Shown one piece after another: positions 8,624 to 16,056 of a stretch of 38,879 nt of DNA (position 1 is its first letter; every line of letters begins with the position of its first letter). The position numbers were made by a program, and so were the translations under genes. The notes under the pieces are model-generated. The model worked only from the letters and a program-made list of their open reading frames with translations, made no database searches and had not been told where the DNA came from. This DNA is from Ruminococcus sp. CAG:488. Its GTDB lineage: Bacteria; Bacillota; Clostridia; Oscillospirales; Acutalibacteraceae. The stretch covers positions 1-38,879 of the forward strand of contig HF999635.1 in NCBI GenBank assembly GCA_000434055.1. The letters run 5' to 3'.

Positions 8624-9709
8624 ATGGACATAAAACTTTTTTCACTTTGCAATCAGGACTCGCAGGAGGCGGAAAAGGGCAAAGAATTCATTCTCAAATG
8701 CGTTAAGGATTTCTTCCCCGAATGTAACGGATTTGCCGAATTTACGTCGCAAAAGAGAATGCTGGTTGCAATTTCACAGAGTCTGCTTGCCGCCGACATC
8801 GTTCTTGTTGCGGTTCAGTCGGCAATGTACAATGCAACAAAAAGAATGCTTTGTGCTGCGCTTGACACAAAAACCGCAGAAAACGGCGAAGTTTCCGCGG
8901 TGCTTTCGTCAAGACCCGATGCCAAGAAGATGAAGCAGAACTTTTTCAAAGCCTCTGTAACCTTTCCCGAAGCAGCTACAATTCTTCCGACTTCCGATTA
9001 TCTCAACTGCGGATTTGCGCTCACCTCCGGCGGTCAGCATATTATTTATATGCCTGTTGAGGACATCAAGGCTCAGCAGATAATTCTCGGCTCACTGTAT
9101 GACTACTTTGCCGAGCTTAGCGAGCCTTGTGCTGCGTCTCACGCATTAAAGAACCGTCACAGAGCATTGATAGAGTGTGCAGTGAATAAATTAAGCGCCG
9201 ACTCAGTAAGAGTGGCTTTGGCGGGGAACGACGGAGCGGAATATCTTATTTCATTCCTCAAGAAAAACGATAAATCCGTTTTTACGGTCGATATGGACTA
9301 TGAGCTTCCCGATGATGTAACGGATATCAAAAAGCTTGCGATTCAGATTGCAAGAAATGTACGGGAAAAGAACCGCACCGAGCTTGGCGTGTACATATCC
9401 AACCCGTTTGTTTCCGAGGACGACGCAAATATGCTTTGCGCTTATATTGCCGTTGCCAATGCCGAGGGAACAAAGACATACAAGCTTATCTCGGAGCCCG
9501 GCGAAACACCGAAAGAGCTTCTCAGAACCTGTGCGGACAAGCTTTTGCTTATTCTTTGCGACTACGAGCGCATAGCAAGCTTTGTTGAAGAATCGGAGGA
9601 AGAAAAAGCAGCGGATAAGAGCTTTAAGGATATTCTCGGAATTGCCGCCTCTGTAATTGTTCTTGCCGCCTCGATCGCCGGCTTTATTACAGCATTGATT
9701 TTACGATGA
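8624..9709 (+). CDS. Hypothetical tail-anchored membrane protein
   Basis: 361 residues, not recognised. The bulk is a soluble alpha/beta-looking protein without signal peptide, followed by an acidic stretch (VEESEEEKAADKSF) and one C-terminal membrane helix at about 337-358 that ends in Arg. This topology anchors the protein with its bulk in the cytoplasm. A segment near residues 180-215 (CAVNKLSADSVRVALAGNDG) and another near 255-300 recall alpha/beta nucleotide- or ligand-binding folds, but no catalytic motif is clear. It sits 21 bases after the second sortase and 12 before the dockerin protein, in the same operon. It may be a membrane accessory factor for surface-protein assembly; that is inference from position. 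Confidence 0.78.
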   Translation: MDIKLFSLCNQDSQEAEKGKEFILKCVKDFFPECNGFAEFTSQKRMLVAISQSLLAADIVLVAVQSAMYNATKRMLCAALDTKTAENGEVSAVLSSRPDAKKMKQNFFKASVTFPEAATILPTSDYLNCGFALTSGGQHIIYMPVEDIKAQQIILGSLYDYFAELSEPCAASHALKNRHRALIECAVNKLSADSVRVALAGNDGAEYLISFLKKNDKSVFTVDMDYELPDDVTDIKKLAIQIARNVREKNRTELGVYISNPFVSEDDANMLCAYIAVANAEGTKTYKLISEPGETPKELLRTCADKLLLILCDYERIASFVEESEEEKAADKSFKDILGIAASVIVLAASIAGFITALILR

Positions 9710-9721
9710 AAGGATGATTTT

Positions 9722-10624
9722 ATGAAAAGACTTTTATGTATTTTATTCTCGGTAATACTGACGGTTTCAAGCCTTCTTGTTTTTGCGGACGCAAAGACAA
9801 GCTATAACGCAACATGGACCTTTAAAGCAAACGCAAACGGCAAATCATACGCCTCAGGCTCGACGATCGCCGTCAATCCCGGTGACAAAGTAAAGGTAAC
9901 GCTTCATCTTGCAAATAATTACTACACGGGACCGACTTGCTTCCAGATATTCTATACAAATACTCTTTTTGAAAGAGCCTCAAGCGGCGAATTTAACACC
10001 AAGGGCCGTCTTTACGGCGTTTCGGGCAAGACTCATGCGAGCTTCGTTGATTGGGAAAAGATCTCAGCCGGAAACAGAAAGCTCGGTTGGCCTAATTACA
10101 GCGCAGAAAAGCTTGCCGAATACAAAAAGGATCATCAGTTTTTGAGAGTGACGCTGACACCGAACGTAATGATTACAACTACGGCTGTCGGTAACCTCAA
10201 CGAGGATCTTATAACAATAACCTTTGATGTTTCAAAATCGGCAAAGCCCGGCGCAGAGGGCGAGATTACACTCCCGATTGAAAGTAGGAGAACAAAAAAT
10301 TACAAAACAGGTTATTTCTACAGTGCAATTTGCACTACCTCGGATCTGACGGGAACGGTTCTTCCCTATTCCGACGCTCAGCACTTTACCTGCAACACAA
10401 CACTCAAATTCAAGGTCAACTCAACCTCACAAAAGGGTGACGTCAACAAGGACGGAAGAATAAATTCCGCCGACGCATTGCTTGTTCTTCAGTATTCGGT
10501 CGGCAGTGCAAAGCTCAGTTCAGAGCAAATTACACTTGCGGACGTCAATAATGACAAAAGGGTTAATTCCGCCGATGCGCTGAAAATTCTTCAGTACGCA
10601 GTCGGACAAATCAATAAATTTTAA
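9722..10624 (+). CDS. Secreted cohesin-like/dockerin protein
   Basis: 300-residue exported protein. A signal peptide (1 to about 24) is followed by a beta-sandwich-like domain (about 25-230) whose opening AVNPGDKVKVTLHLANNYY resembles cohesin-type domains. The C-terminus is a type I-like dockerin with two calcium-binding segments, DVNKDGRINSADALL and DVNNDKRVNSADALK, each followed by the conserved LQY-VG helix. Dockerins dock enzymes or structural proteins onto cohesin-bearing scaffolds. It is the last gene of the sortase operon, so the sortases may anchor the scaffold to which it binds. It has no catalytic domain that I can recognise. The dockerin call is firm, the cohesin-like call moderate. 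Confidence 0.85.
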   Translation: MKRLLCILFSVILTVSSLLVFADAKTSYNATWTFKANANGKSYASGSTIAVNPGDKVKVTLHLANNYYTGPTCFQIFYTNTLFERASSGEFNTKGRLYGVSGKTHASFVDWEKISAGNRKLGWPNYSAEKLAEYKKDHQFLRVTLTPNVMITTTAVGNLNEDLITITFDVSKSAKPGAEGEITLPIESRRTKNYKTGYFYSAICTTSDLTGTVLPYSDAQHFTCNTTLKFKVNSTSQKGDVNKDGRINSADALLVLQYSVGSAKLSSEQITLADVNNDKRVNSADALKILQYAVGQINKF

Positions 10625-10636
10625 GCAAAAAGAAAT

Positions 10637-10665
10637 GGTCGGAGCAATTCCGACCTTCTTTTTTT
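10637..10665 (+). terminator. Bidirectional terminator at the end of the sortase operon
   Basis: Stem GGTCGGA/TCCGACC with a 5-base loop, followed by TTCTTTTTTT. On the other strand the stem is followed by ATTTCTTTTT, so it can also serve the convergent gene ending at 10670. Confidence 0.8.
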
Positions 10666-10669
10666 GACT

Positions 10670-11452
10670 TTATTTGAGCTGTTTAATAAGATTTCCCGCT
10701 TCAAAAGCTTCGGTTGAATAATCAATACACTTAGCCTCAACCGAGCAGCGCTCACAGCCTGCATATTTCAGAGCATCAATAAAAGCTTGATAATCGTACT
10801 CATCAAAGCTTTTCGGGAATCCCCTCTTTAATCCGTTCGTTGACGAAGGATTTGAAAAGTGCGCATGCTTGATTGAGCCTTTGAGCTGACGGATATCGTC
10901 GTTGCTATCATCGACCATGTGATATAAGTCGGCAAGACAGGCGATATTATCGTTTTCGGAAAGAACAGCGAGCATAGTGCCCTCTTTAACGGTGTTAATC
11001 ATGTTTGTCTCATTTTTTCTCAGCGGCTCGATAACAACTGTCATGCCGTATTTCTCGGCAAGAGGAGAAACAACGCTTTTGAGGAAATCACCGAGCTGAC
11101 GGAAGCCCTCGGCAAAGCTTGTTCCCTCGGGAACGCTTCTTGCCGCACTTGAGCCGAAAACGATGACCTCAAGACCTATCTGCTTACCTCTCGTCATGCC
11201 TTTTTCAATATAATCAACGTATTTTCTGCTTCTGTAATCGTGATTTATAACAGGAAGATCGCCCGGTAAAAAGCAATTCGCCGCTTCACATTTTATATTG
11301 CTTTCCTCAAGAGCCGCCTTGAATTTTTCAAACATTTCTTCATCGGCTCTCGAAAGCAGGCTGAAACCGCATTCCATATAATCAAAGCCTGCATCCTTGG
11401 CTGTCTTAACGTTTTGAGGGCTGTCGATGCCCATACACATTCCGTAGCGCAT
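10670..11452 (-). CDS. Sugar phosphate isomerase/epimerase-like TIM barrel
   Basis: About 260 residues of the xylose isomerase-like TIM-barrel superfamily (AP endonuclease 2 fold), whose members isomerise or epimerise sugars, inositols and related compounds with a divalent metal. Family-like strands are MRYGMCMGID at the start, VVIEPLRKNET (the metal-binding Glu strand), CLADLYHMVDD (Asp and His) and the C-terminal CSVEAKCID with another Glu. The start is set at the ATG at 11450-11452 because AAAGGTGAG lies just upstream; an in-frame GTG at 11461 overlaps that site. It has its own promoter and no operon partner, so the substrate cannot be named. Confidence 0.82.
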   Translation of the reverse strand: MRYGMCMGIDSPQNVKTAKDAGFDYMECGFSLLSRADEEMFEKFKAALEESNIKCEAANCFLPGDLPVINHDYRSRKYVDYIEKGMTRGKQIGLEVIVFGSSAARSVPEGTSFAEGFRQLGDFLKSVVSPLAEKYGMTVVIEPLRKNETNMINTVKEGTMLAVLSENDNIACLADLYHMVDDSNDDIRQLKGSIKHAHFSNPSSTNGLKRGFPKSFDEYDYQAFIDALKYAGCERCSVEAKCIDYSTEAFEAGNLIKQLK

Positions 11453-11482
11453 TTCTCTCACCTTTCGTAAATTGATATAAAA

Positions 11483-11511
11483 ATTATATCATACCGGCAA
11501 AAACGGGTCAA
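11483..11511 (-). promoter_or_regulatory. Promoter of the sugar isomerase-like gene
   Basis: Minus strand TTGACC (11506-11511), a 17-base spacer ending in TGA (extended -10), TATAAT (11483-11488), about 30 bases before the start. No clear promoter for the holin gene was seen in the rest of 11462-11713. Confidence 0.65.
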
Positions 11512-11713
11512 TAGCAAAAGAGCAACCGTATACATTTAGAATAATTACATATAAAAATTGTCATATTTACCTTTTTGCAGGCATATTATATAACGCCGTC
11601 CTATCGAAAAAAGGCGGCATTTATCCCCAAATATCATAAAAGGGCGAAAATTCGGCTTAATTTTGTATTTTTTATAAAATATGCTTGTACCGAAACAGAA
11701 AGGTGGGTAAAAC

Positions 11714-11974
11714 ATGAAAAAAATAAATATCAAGGGTGTTTCCGTACAGACATGGGCAAGAACAGCAGTTCTCTTACTTGCACTCATAAGTCAGCTTTGC
11801 GTTATCCTCGGCAAGAGAAGCGAAGCAATCGACGTCGATCAATGGCAGGAATACGCAACGTATATCCTGACGGTTATCGGCTCCGTTTGGTCATGGTGGA
11901 AAAACAACAGCTTTACGGGCAATGCGCAAAAAGCGGACAAAATGCTTAGAGGAGATGAAACCGATGGCAACTAA
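11714..11974 (+). CDS. Phage-type holin (SPP1-like)
   Basis: 86-residue small membrane protein. There are two hydrophobic segments (about 14-33 and 47-62), the second ending in WSWWKNNSFT followed by a charged tail (AQKADKMLRGDE). This WWKNNSFT-A-KAD tail is characteristic of SPP1-family holins. Such proteins permeabilise the membrane so that the endolysin reaches the wall. An AAAGGTGGG site precedes the ATG. The 3' end overlaps the lysozyme gene by 11 bases, the classical lysis-cassette layout. No phage structural, packaging or integrase gene is nearby, so this is an orphan cassette. Confidence 0.82.
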   Translation: MKKINIKGVSVQTWARTAVLLLALISQLCVILGKRSEAIDVDQWQEYATYILTVIGSVWSWWKNNSFTGNAQKADKMLRGDETDGN

Positions 11975-12854
11975 AGGCGTTGATGTGTCATATTGGCAGA
12001 AGGAAATTGACTGGAACAAGGTAAAAGCTTCGGGAATTAAATTCGCAATCATTCGCTGCGGCTACGGCAACGGAGGTGTAGATTCGTATTTCGAGCGAAA
12101 TGTTAAGGAATGTGAGCGGGTCGGAATCCCCTGGGGCGCATACTATTTCAGCTATGCCGAATCTGTTGAAGAAGCGAAAAGAGAGCTTGATAACTGCCTT
12201 AAACTGCTCAAAGGCAAAAAGCCGTCCTACCCTGTCTACTATGACCTTGAGGACGAAGCAACTACGGGCAGTCAGTCAAATTCAACAATTCTCAAAATGG
12301 CAAAAGTTTTTGTTAACGGAATTGAAAAAGCCGGCTACTGGGCAGGAATTTATGCCAACACAAACTGGTTCAACACACGTCTGACAGATTCGTGGTACGA
12401 CAGAAAAGCCAAGTGGGTCGCTCAGTACAACGATAAGAACACCTACAAAAAATCATACGGAATATGGCAGTACACCTCGTCGGGCAAGGTGAACGGAATC
12501 GACGGCAAAACCGACCTCAACTACGGATATGTTGATTATCCGTCACTGATTAACGGCAAAAAAGACGATGAAGAAATACCAAAATCACAGAACATCGGAG
12601 GAAACGATATGACAAGAGGTTATTTTCAAAAGGGTGATCGCAATGAAGGCGTTTACGCTTACAAACAGCTTTTGATATCTCTTAAAAAAGCAAAAATCAT
12701 CACACAAGGCGTTGACGATAACAATATTTTCGGCGACGGCACCGTTGAAGCGACAAAGCAGGTACAAAGAGCGGCTAAGCTCGAGGTTGACGGGTTGGCA
12801 GGCTCAAGAACAATAAGAGCGTGCTACGTCTTGCTTGTCGGTAAAATAAGCTAA
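11964..12854 (+). CDS. GH25 lysozyme/endolysin with C-terminal wall-binding domain
   Basis: Muramidase that cleaves the MurNAc-GlcNAc bond of peptidoglycan. I start it at the ATG at 11964 (GAGGAG upstream), which gives MATKGVDVSYWQKEIDW, the normal GH25 beginning. Catalytic acids are visible: Asp7 in GVDVSYW and Asp94/Glu96 in YYDLEDE. The GH25 domain covers about 1-195, followed by a charged linker and a peptidoglycan-binding domain of the PG_binding_1 type (about 215-295: FQKGDRNEGVYAYKQLL, FGDGTVEATKQVQ, VDGLAG). There is no signal peptide, so export must depend on the overlapping holin or on lysis. 296 residues. Confidence 0.92.
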   Translation: MATKGVDVSYWQKEIDWNKVKASGIKFAIIRCGYGNGGVDSYFERNVKECERVGIPWGAYYFSYAESVEEAKRELDNCLKLLKGKKPSYPVYYDLEDEATTGSQSNSTILKMAKVFVNGIEKAGYWAGIYANTNWFNTRLTDSWYDRKAKWVAQYNDKNTYKKSYGIWQYTSSGKVNGIDGKTDLNYGYVDYPSLINGKKDDEEIPKSQNIGGNDMTRGYFQKGDRNEGVYAYKQLLISLKKAKIITQGVDDNNIFGDGTVEATKQVQRAAKLEVDGLAGSRTIRACYVLLVGKIS

Positions 12855-12861
12855 AAATAAT

Positions 12862-12900
12862 AGGACAGAAGCCAATGCAAATCGGTTTCTGTCCTTTTTT
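12862..12900 (+). terminator. Terminator between the lysis cassette and the XRE gene
   Basis: 12-bp stem AGGACAGAAGCC/GGTTTCTGTCCT (one G-U pair) with a short loop, followed by six T. Confidence 0.85.
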
Positions 12901-12921
12901 ACGCTGAAGTGTTTTTCAGTC

Positions 12922-13311
12922 TTATTTATTATCAGAAAAAAATACTTTGATAAATTCTTCCTTATCCTTTTCGGAAAAGGTTCTGAATTTGCCTACGATC
13001 TCCTTCTCAATCGGTCTGAGATCGGTTATTCTTGAAACAGGGGCATTGGGCGAATTAACGTCCTCTTCATTCGGGTCATTGAGCTTGATTGAAGTATTGT
13101 CATCAAATATAAGATATTCCAATCCGACGTTATAAATGCTTGCAAGCTTTCTCATAACCTGAAGCGGCGGATTTGCAATTCCGTTCTCATATTTAGAAAA
13201 TGACGTTCTGCTCATTCCGAGAATATTAGCAACATCGTCCTGTGTCATTTTAAATTCTTTTCTGAGCTTTAAAAGCTTTTTTCCCAATTCGGGATTCGGC
13301 GGATTTGTCAT
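12922..13311 (-). CDS. XRE-family helix-turn-helix regulator
   Basis: 129-residue cytoplasmic repressor-like protein. The N-terminal HTH_3 domain (about 9-63) contains MTQDDVANILGMSRTSFSKY and YENGIANPPLQVMRKLAS, a canonical Cro/CI-type helix-turn-helix. The C-terminal half is acidic and then charged (IEKEIVGKFRTFSEKDKEEF), suitable for oligomerisation or ligand sensing. The site AGGTGAAGGTGAA precedes the ATG. It is convergent with the holin-lysozyme pair and divergent from the HAD gene. It could be a phage-type repressor left with the lysis genes, but it may equally regulate itself or the divergent gene. A weak promoter with TGT-TATTAT is visible upstream. Confidence 0.85.
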   Translation of the reverse strand: MTNPPNPELGKKLLKLRKEFKMTQDDVANILGMSRTSFSKYENGIANPPLQVMRKLASIYNVGLEYLIFDDNTSIKLNDPNEEDVNSPNAPVSRITDLRPIEKEIVGKFRTFSEKDKEEFIKVFFSDNK

Positions 13312-13445
13312 TTCACCTTCACCTCAACATCAATCTTATATTTGAAAGTATAATAACATATAAAAATTAAAAAGTACAGAAAAAATCATTAAATTTTTAA
13401 AAAAACTCGAAAAAAGTCGATTTTTGCTTTATTTTGTCATTTCGG

Positions 13446-13474
13446 TTGATAAAAGATACTCGCTGTGATATAAT
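13446..13474 (+). promoter_or_regulatory. Promoter of the HAD phosphatase gene
   Basis: TTGATA (13446-13451), a 17-base spacer ending in TGA, TATAAT (13469-13474); 35 bases to the ATG. Upstream, around 13405-13425, two TCGA tetrads separated by an A-rich stretch form a weak inverted repeat that could be a binding site for the divergent XRE regulator. Confidence 0.7.
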
Positions 13475-13509
13475 TTTACAGTCATATTTTTTCCCGAAAG
13501 AGGCTAACT

Positions 13510-14301
13510 ATGTTTGATAAAGAAATATTCGAAAATGTAAAATATTATGTCGCCGATCTCGACGGAACTGTATATCTCGGCAATGAGCTGATCGACGGAG
13601 CAAAAGAATTCTTTGAACTTGTAAAAGAAAACGGAAAGGATTTCTATTTTCTGACAAATAATTCGTCGAATAATTCAGTTGTTTGTCGAGAAAAGCTTAT
13701 CAAAATGGGTTTTCCCGTTCCCGAGGAAAAAATTATCGTTTCAACTCACGTTGCAATTAACTATATTAAAAAGAATTACCCTGATAAATCAGTTTATCTT
13801 ATAGGAAACAGCCGCCTCCTCTACGACTTTGAAAAATCCGGAATTCCTCTCACCGAGGATATGCCCGACATTGTCGTTCTCGGTCTTGACGATACTCTCA
13901 ATTACGAGAAAATCCGCAAAGGCTGCAACTTTATTATAAAAGGTGCAAAATTTATCGTCACTCATCCCGATATCAAAGCGCCGATGGGCGACGACTATAT
14001 GCCAGACGCCGGGTCTATGATGGCTCTGTTCTCAACCTGCACGGGCGTTGAGCCACTTGTTATGGGCAAGCCGGAGGTCTACACTGCGGATTATCTGACG
14101 GAGCTTTTGCATTGCAGACGTGATGAAATATGCTTCATCGGCGATTCACTTGCTGCGGATATAGCTCTCGGAGTTCGTCACGGCATGAAAACAGCCTGTG
14201 TTCTGACCGGCGTTACGACACCGAAAATCTACGAAAAATCAAATATCAAAGCAGATGTCTGTGTTGATTCGATAAAGGATCTCTGCGAAATATTTCAGTA
14301 A
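13510..14301 (+). CDS. HAD-superfamily IIA (NagD-like) phosphatase
   Basis: 263-residue cytoplasmic phosphatase of the HAD class IIA, which includes NagD and 4-nitrophenyl phosphatases acting on sugar phosphates and nucleotides. Motif I is DLDGTVY (nucleophile Asp16, acid Asp18). Motif II is LTNNSSNN, the lysine of MGKPEVY lies in the cap/core junction, and motif IV is GDSLAADI (about residue 214), followed by GVRHGMKTACVLTG. All catalytic positions are present. It has a clear promoter and AGAGG site and stands alone. The exact substrate cannot be read from the sequence. Confidence 0.9.
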   Translation: MFDKEIFENVKYYVADLDGTVYLGNELIDGAKEFFELVKENGKDFYFLTNNSSNNSVVCREKLIKMGFPVPEEKIIVSTHVAINYIKKNYPDKSVYLIGNSRLLYDFEKSGIPLTEDMPDIVVLGLDDTLNYEKIRKGCNFIIKGAKFIVTHPDIKAPMGDDYMPDAGSMMALFSTCTGVEPLVMGKPEVYTADYLTELLHCRRDEICFIGDSLAADIALGVRHGMKTACVLTGVTTPKIYEKSNIKADVCVDSIKDLCEIFQ

Positions 14302-14351
14302 ATTTATCCGCTGAGAATTGTGCTATGATTTAGTCAAGAGTTACTAAAGGT

Positions 14352-14397
14352 AAAAAGTCAGTTCGAAACCATCCTGACTTAAAATAAAACTAAGGAG
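14352..14397 (+). promoter_or_regulatory. PreQ1-I riboswitch controlling queT
   Basis: Stem P1 AAGTCAG (14355-14361) / CTGACTT (14374-14380) encloses the loop TTCGAAACCATC, followed by an A-rich tail TAAAATAAAACTAAGGAG. This matches the preQ1-I aptamer: a G-C-rich stem, a TTC start and ACC in the loop, and a tail with AAAACTAAGG. The CC of the loop can pair with GG at 14394-14395, forming the H-type pseudoknot. That GG belongs to the Shine-Dalgarno AGGAG (14393-14397) of queT, so bound preQ1 would hide the ribosome site. Translational repression is therefore the expected mechanism; there is no terminator hairpin between aptamer and gene. The gene behind it is a queuosine-precursor transporter, which supports the call. 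Confidence 0.9.
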
Positions 14398-14405
14398 CTA
14401 AAAAA

Positions 14406-14921
14406 ATGAAGAAGATGAAAAAAGGTACGGCATACACCGTACAGGCTGCGCTGATTGCGGCAATTTATGCGGCGTTGACTTACGCCGTTGCCCCGCTTTC
14501 CTTCGGTGCAACACAATTCAGAATTTCCGAGGCGCTTACTGTCCTCCCGGTGTTCACCCCTGCGGCGATCCCCGGTCTTGCAATCGGCTGCATCATTGCC
14601 AATATCGGCAGCCCGTACGGACCGATCGACATTCTCCTCGGAACGGTCGCAACAGTTCTTGCCGCTCTGGCGACAAGGCTCACAAGAAACATTAAAATCA
14701 AGAATATTCCCCTGCTGTCGTTTATTTTCCCGACAGTTTTTAACGGAATAATAATCGGAGCGGAAATAATGATGTTCACACCCGGTCAGGCAGGAATCGT
14801 CGGATTTTTCACCTCGGCTTCGGGAGTCGCTCTCGGCGAGATTGTTGTGTGCTACACACTCGGATTCCTGCTTTATATCGGACTTGAAAAATCAAAAGTA
14901 TTCAAAAAGCTTGGTGATTAA
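14406..14921 (+). CDS. queT: QueT-family queuosine precursor transporter
   Basis: 171-residue integral membrane protein of the QueT family, ECF-type substrate-binding (S) components that take up preQ1 or related queuosine precursors with a shared energising module. It has five or six hydrophobic segments. Typical family features are FRISEALTVLPVFTPAAIPG after the first helices, the Gly-rich LAIGCIIANIGSPYGPIDILLG and the closing LGEIVVCYTLGFLLYIGL. It is preceded by a preQ1-I riboswitch, which fixes its physiological role. No queuosine synthesis genes (queC, D, E, F) are in the window, so the cell may rely on salvage. The next gene begins at the base after its stop codon. Confidence 0.93.
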   Translation: MKKMKKGTAYTVQAALIAAIYAALTYAVAPLSFGATQFRISEALTVLPVFTPAAIPGLAIGCIIANIGSPYGPIDILLGTVATVLAALATRLTRNIKIKNIPLLSFIFPTVFNGIIIGAEIMMFTPGQAGIVGFFTSASGVALGEIVVCYTLGFLLYIGLEKSKVFKKLGD

Positions 14922-16007
14922 ATGAAAATCGGATTTTTGATAAAAAATCTATCCTCTGGCGGAGCCGAAAGAGCAACGGTTTCGCTTGCTAATTACTTTG
15001 CGCTTCATTCGCAGGACGTTGAGATTATAACTTTCAACAGCGTTGACAGCTTTTATCCGCTTGAAGAGTCCGTTTCCGTCCGCACAGCCGAGCTCGGAGA
15101 GCTGGAGCAGTCAGCTTCTGCGAAAAGACTTTTCGGCTCGATAAAAAGAATAATTGCAATACGAAGGTTTGTTAAATCATTACAGCTTGATGTTCTTATC
15201 GGCATGAGCTTTGCCATGACGTGGTACGCGGTTCTTGCAACAATGTTTACCAAAACAAAATCTGTTGGCACGGAGCGAAGCAATCCATACAGGTATAAGG
15301 CAACTAAGCTTAACACCTTTCTGAGAAAATTCTTTTATAATTTCACGGACGGCTATGTTTTTCAAACACGCAAAGCGGCTCAGTTTTTCGGCAATAAGAA
15401 AAGCGAGCGCGATATAATAATACCAAATGCGATATTCAACGAAACCGTTTATTCCCTCTCTCCTCCTGCCGAACGCAAAAAAATAATCTGCGCGACAGGA
15501 CGTCTGATAAAGCTTAAGCGCTTTGATTTGCTGATTGACGCTTTTGCAAAAATCGCCGATCAAATTCCCGACTATATGCTGTTCATTTTCGGCGACGGTG
15601 AGGAAAAAGAGGATCTTGAAAATCAGATCGAATATCTCGGATTAAAGAACAGGATTATTCTTGCCGGAACCGATCCGCAAGCGGTCAGATTTGTAAACTT
15701 CGCCTCGGTTTTTGTCCTTTCGTCAGATTTTGAAGGAATGCCCAACGCACTTCTTGAAGCGCTTGCCATGGGCGTTCCCTGCGTTTCGACACGCTGCGAA
15801 ATGGGTCCCGATGAATTGATTGAGAACAGAGTCAGCGGAATCCTCACGGATGTCGGCAGCAGCGAACAGCTCGCCGAAGCAATGCTTGAAATTATCGAAA
15901 ATCCCGATTTTGCAAAGAAGCTTTCGGAAAACGGCAGGAAGCTTCTTAAGACACATTCAATAGAAAATATCAGCCGTCAATGGCTTGATTATTTAAGCAG
16001 AATATAA
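14922..16007 (+). CDS. GT4-family glycosyltransferase
   Basis: 361-residue cytoplasmic retaining glycosyltransferase of GT-B fold. The N-terminal domain begins MKIGFLIKNLSSGGAERAT with the family's glycine-rich acceptor loop. The C-terminal nucleotide-sugar domain contains CATGRLIKLKRFDLLIDAF, FGDGEEKEDLE and the donor-binding E-x7-E motif EGMPNALLEALAMG (about 271-284), followed by STRCEMGPDELI. Such enzymes usually build capsule, teichoic or lipid-linked glycans from UDP-sugars. It starts directly after the queT stop codon, so it is probably co-transcribed from the preQ1-controlled unit. Whether the riboswitch also affects it is unknown. A strong terminator follows. Confidence 0.9.
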   Translation: MKIGFLIKNLSSGGAERATVSLANYFALHSQDVEIITFNSVDSFYPLEESVSVRTAELGELEQSASAKRLFGSIKRIIAIRRFVKSLQLDVLIGMSFAMTWYAVLATMFTKTKSVGTERSNPYRYKATKLNTFLRKFFYNFTDGYVFQTRKAAQFFGNKKSERDIIIPNAIFNETVYSLSPPAERKKIICATGRLIKLKRFDLLIDAFAKIADQIPDYMLFIFGDGEEKEDLENQIEYLGLKNRIILAGTDPQAVRFVNFASVFVLSSDFEGMPNALLEALAMGVPCVSTRCEMGPDELIENRVSGILTDVGSSEQLAEAMLEIIENPDFAKKLSENGRKLLKTHSIENISRQWLDYLSRI

Positions 16008-16013
16008 TAAAAT

Positions 16014-16056
16014 CCTCAAAGCTCATTTGATGGTCTGAGCTTTGAGGGTTATTTTT
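16014..16056 (+). terminator. Bidirectional terminator between the GT4 and DHDPS-family genes
   Basis: Perfect 12-bp stem CCTCAAAGCTCA/TGAGCTTTGAGG (16014-16025 and 16036-16047), followed by GTTATTTTTATTT. It lies between two convergent genes. Confidence 0.85.

Noticed and set aside
11575..11949. Plus-strand frame of 124 codons overlapping the holin gene
   Set aside because: Starts in an AT-rich leader without a ribosome site and overlaps the well-supported holin in another frame.
11714..13311. Prophage
   Set aside because: Only holin, endolysin and a generic XRE regulator are present; no integrase, terminase, capsid, tail or attachment repeats seen.
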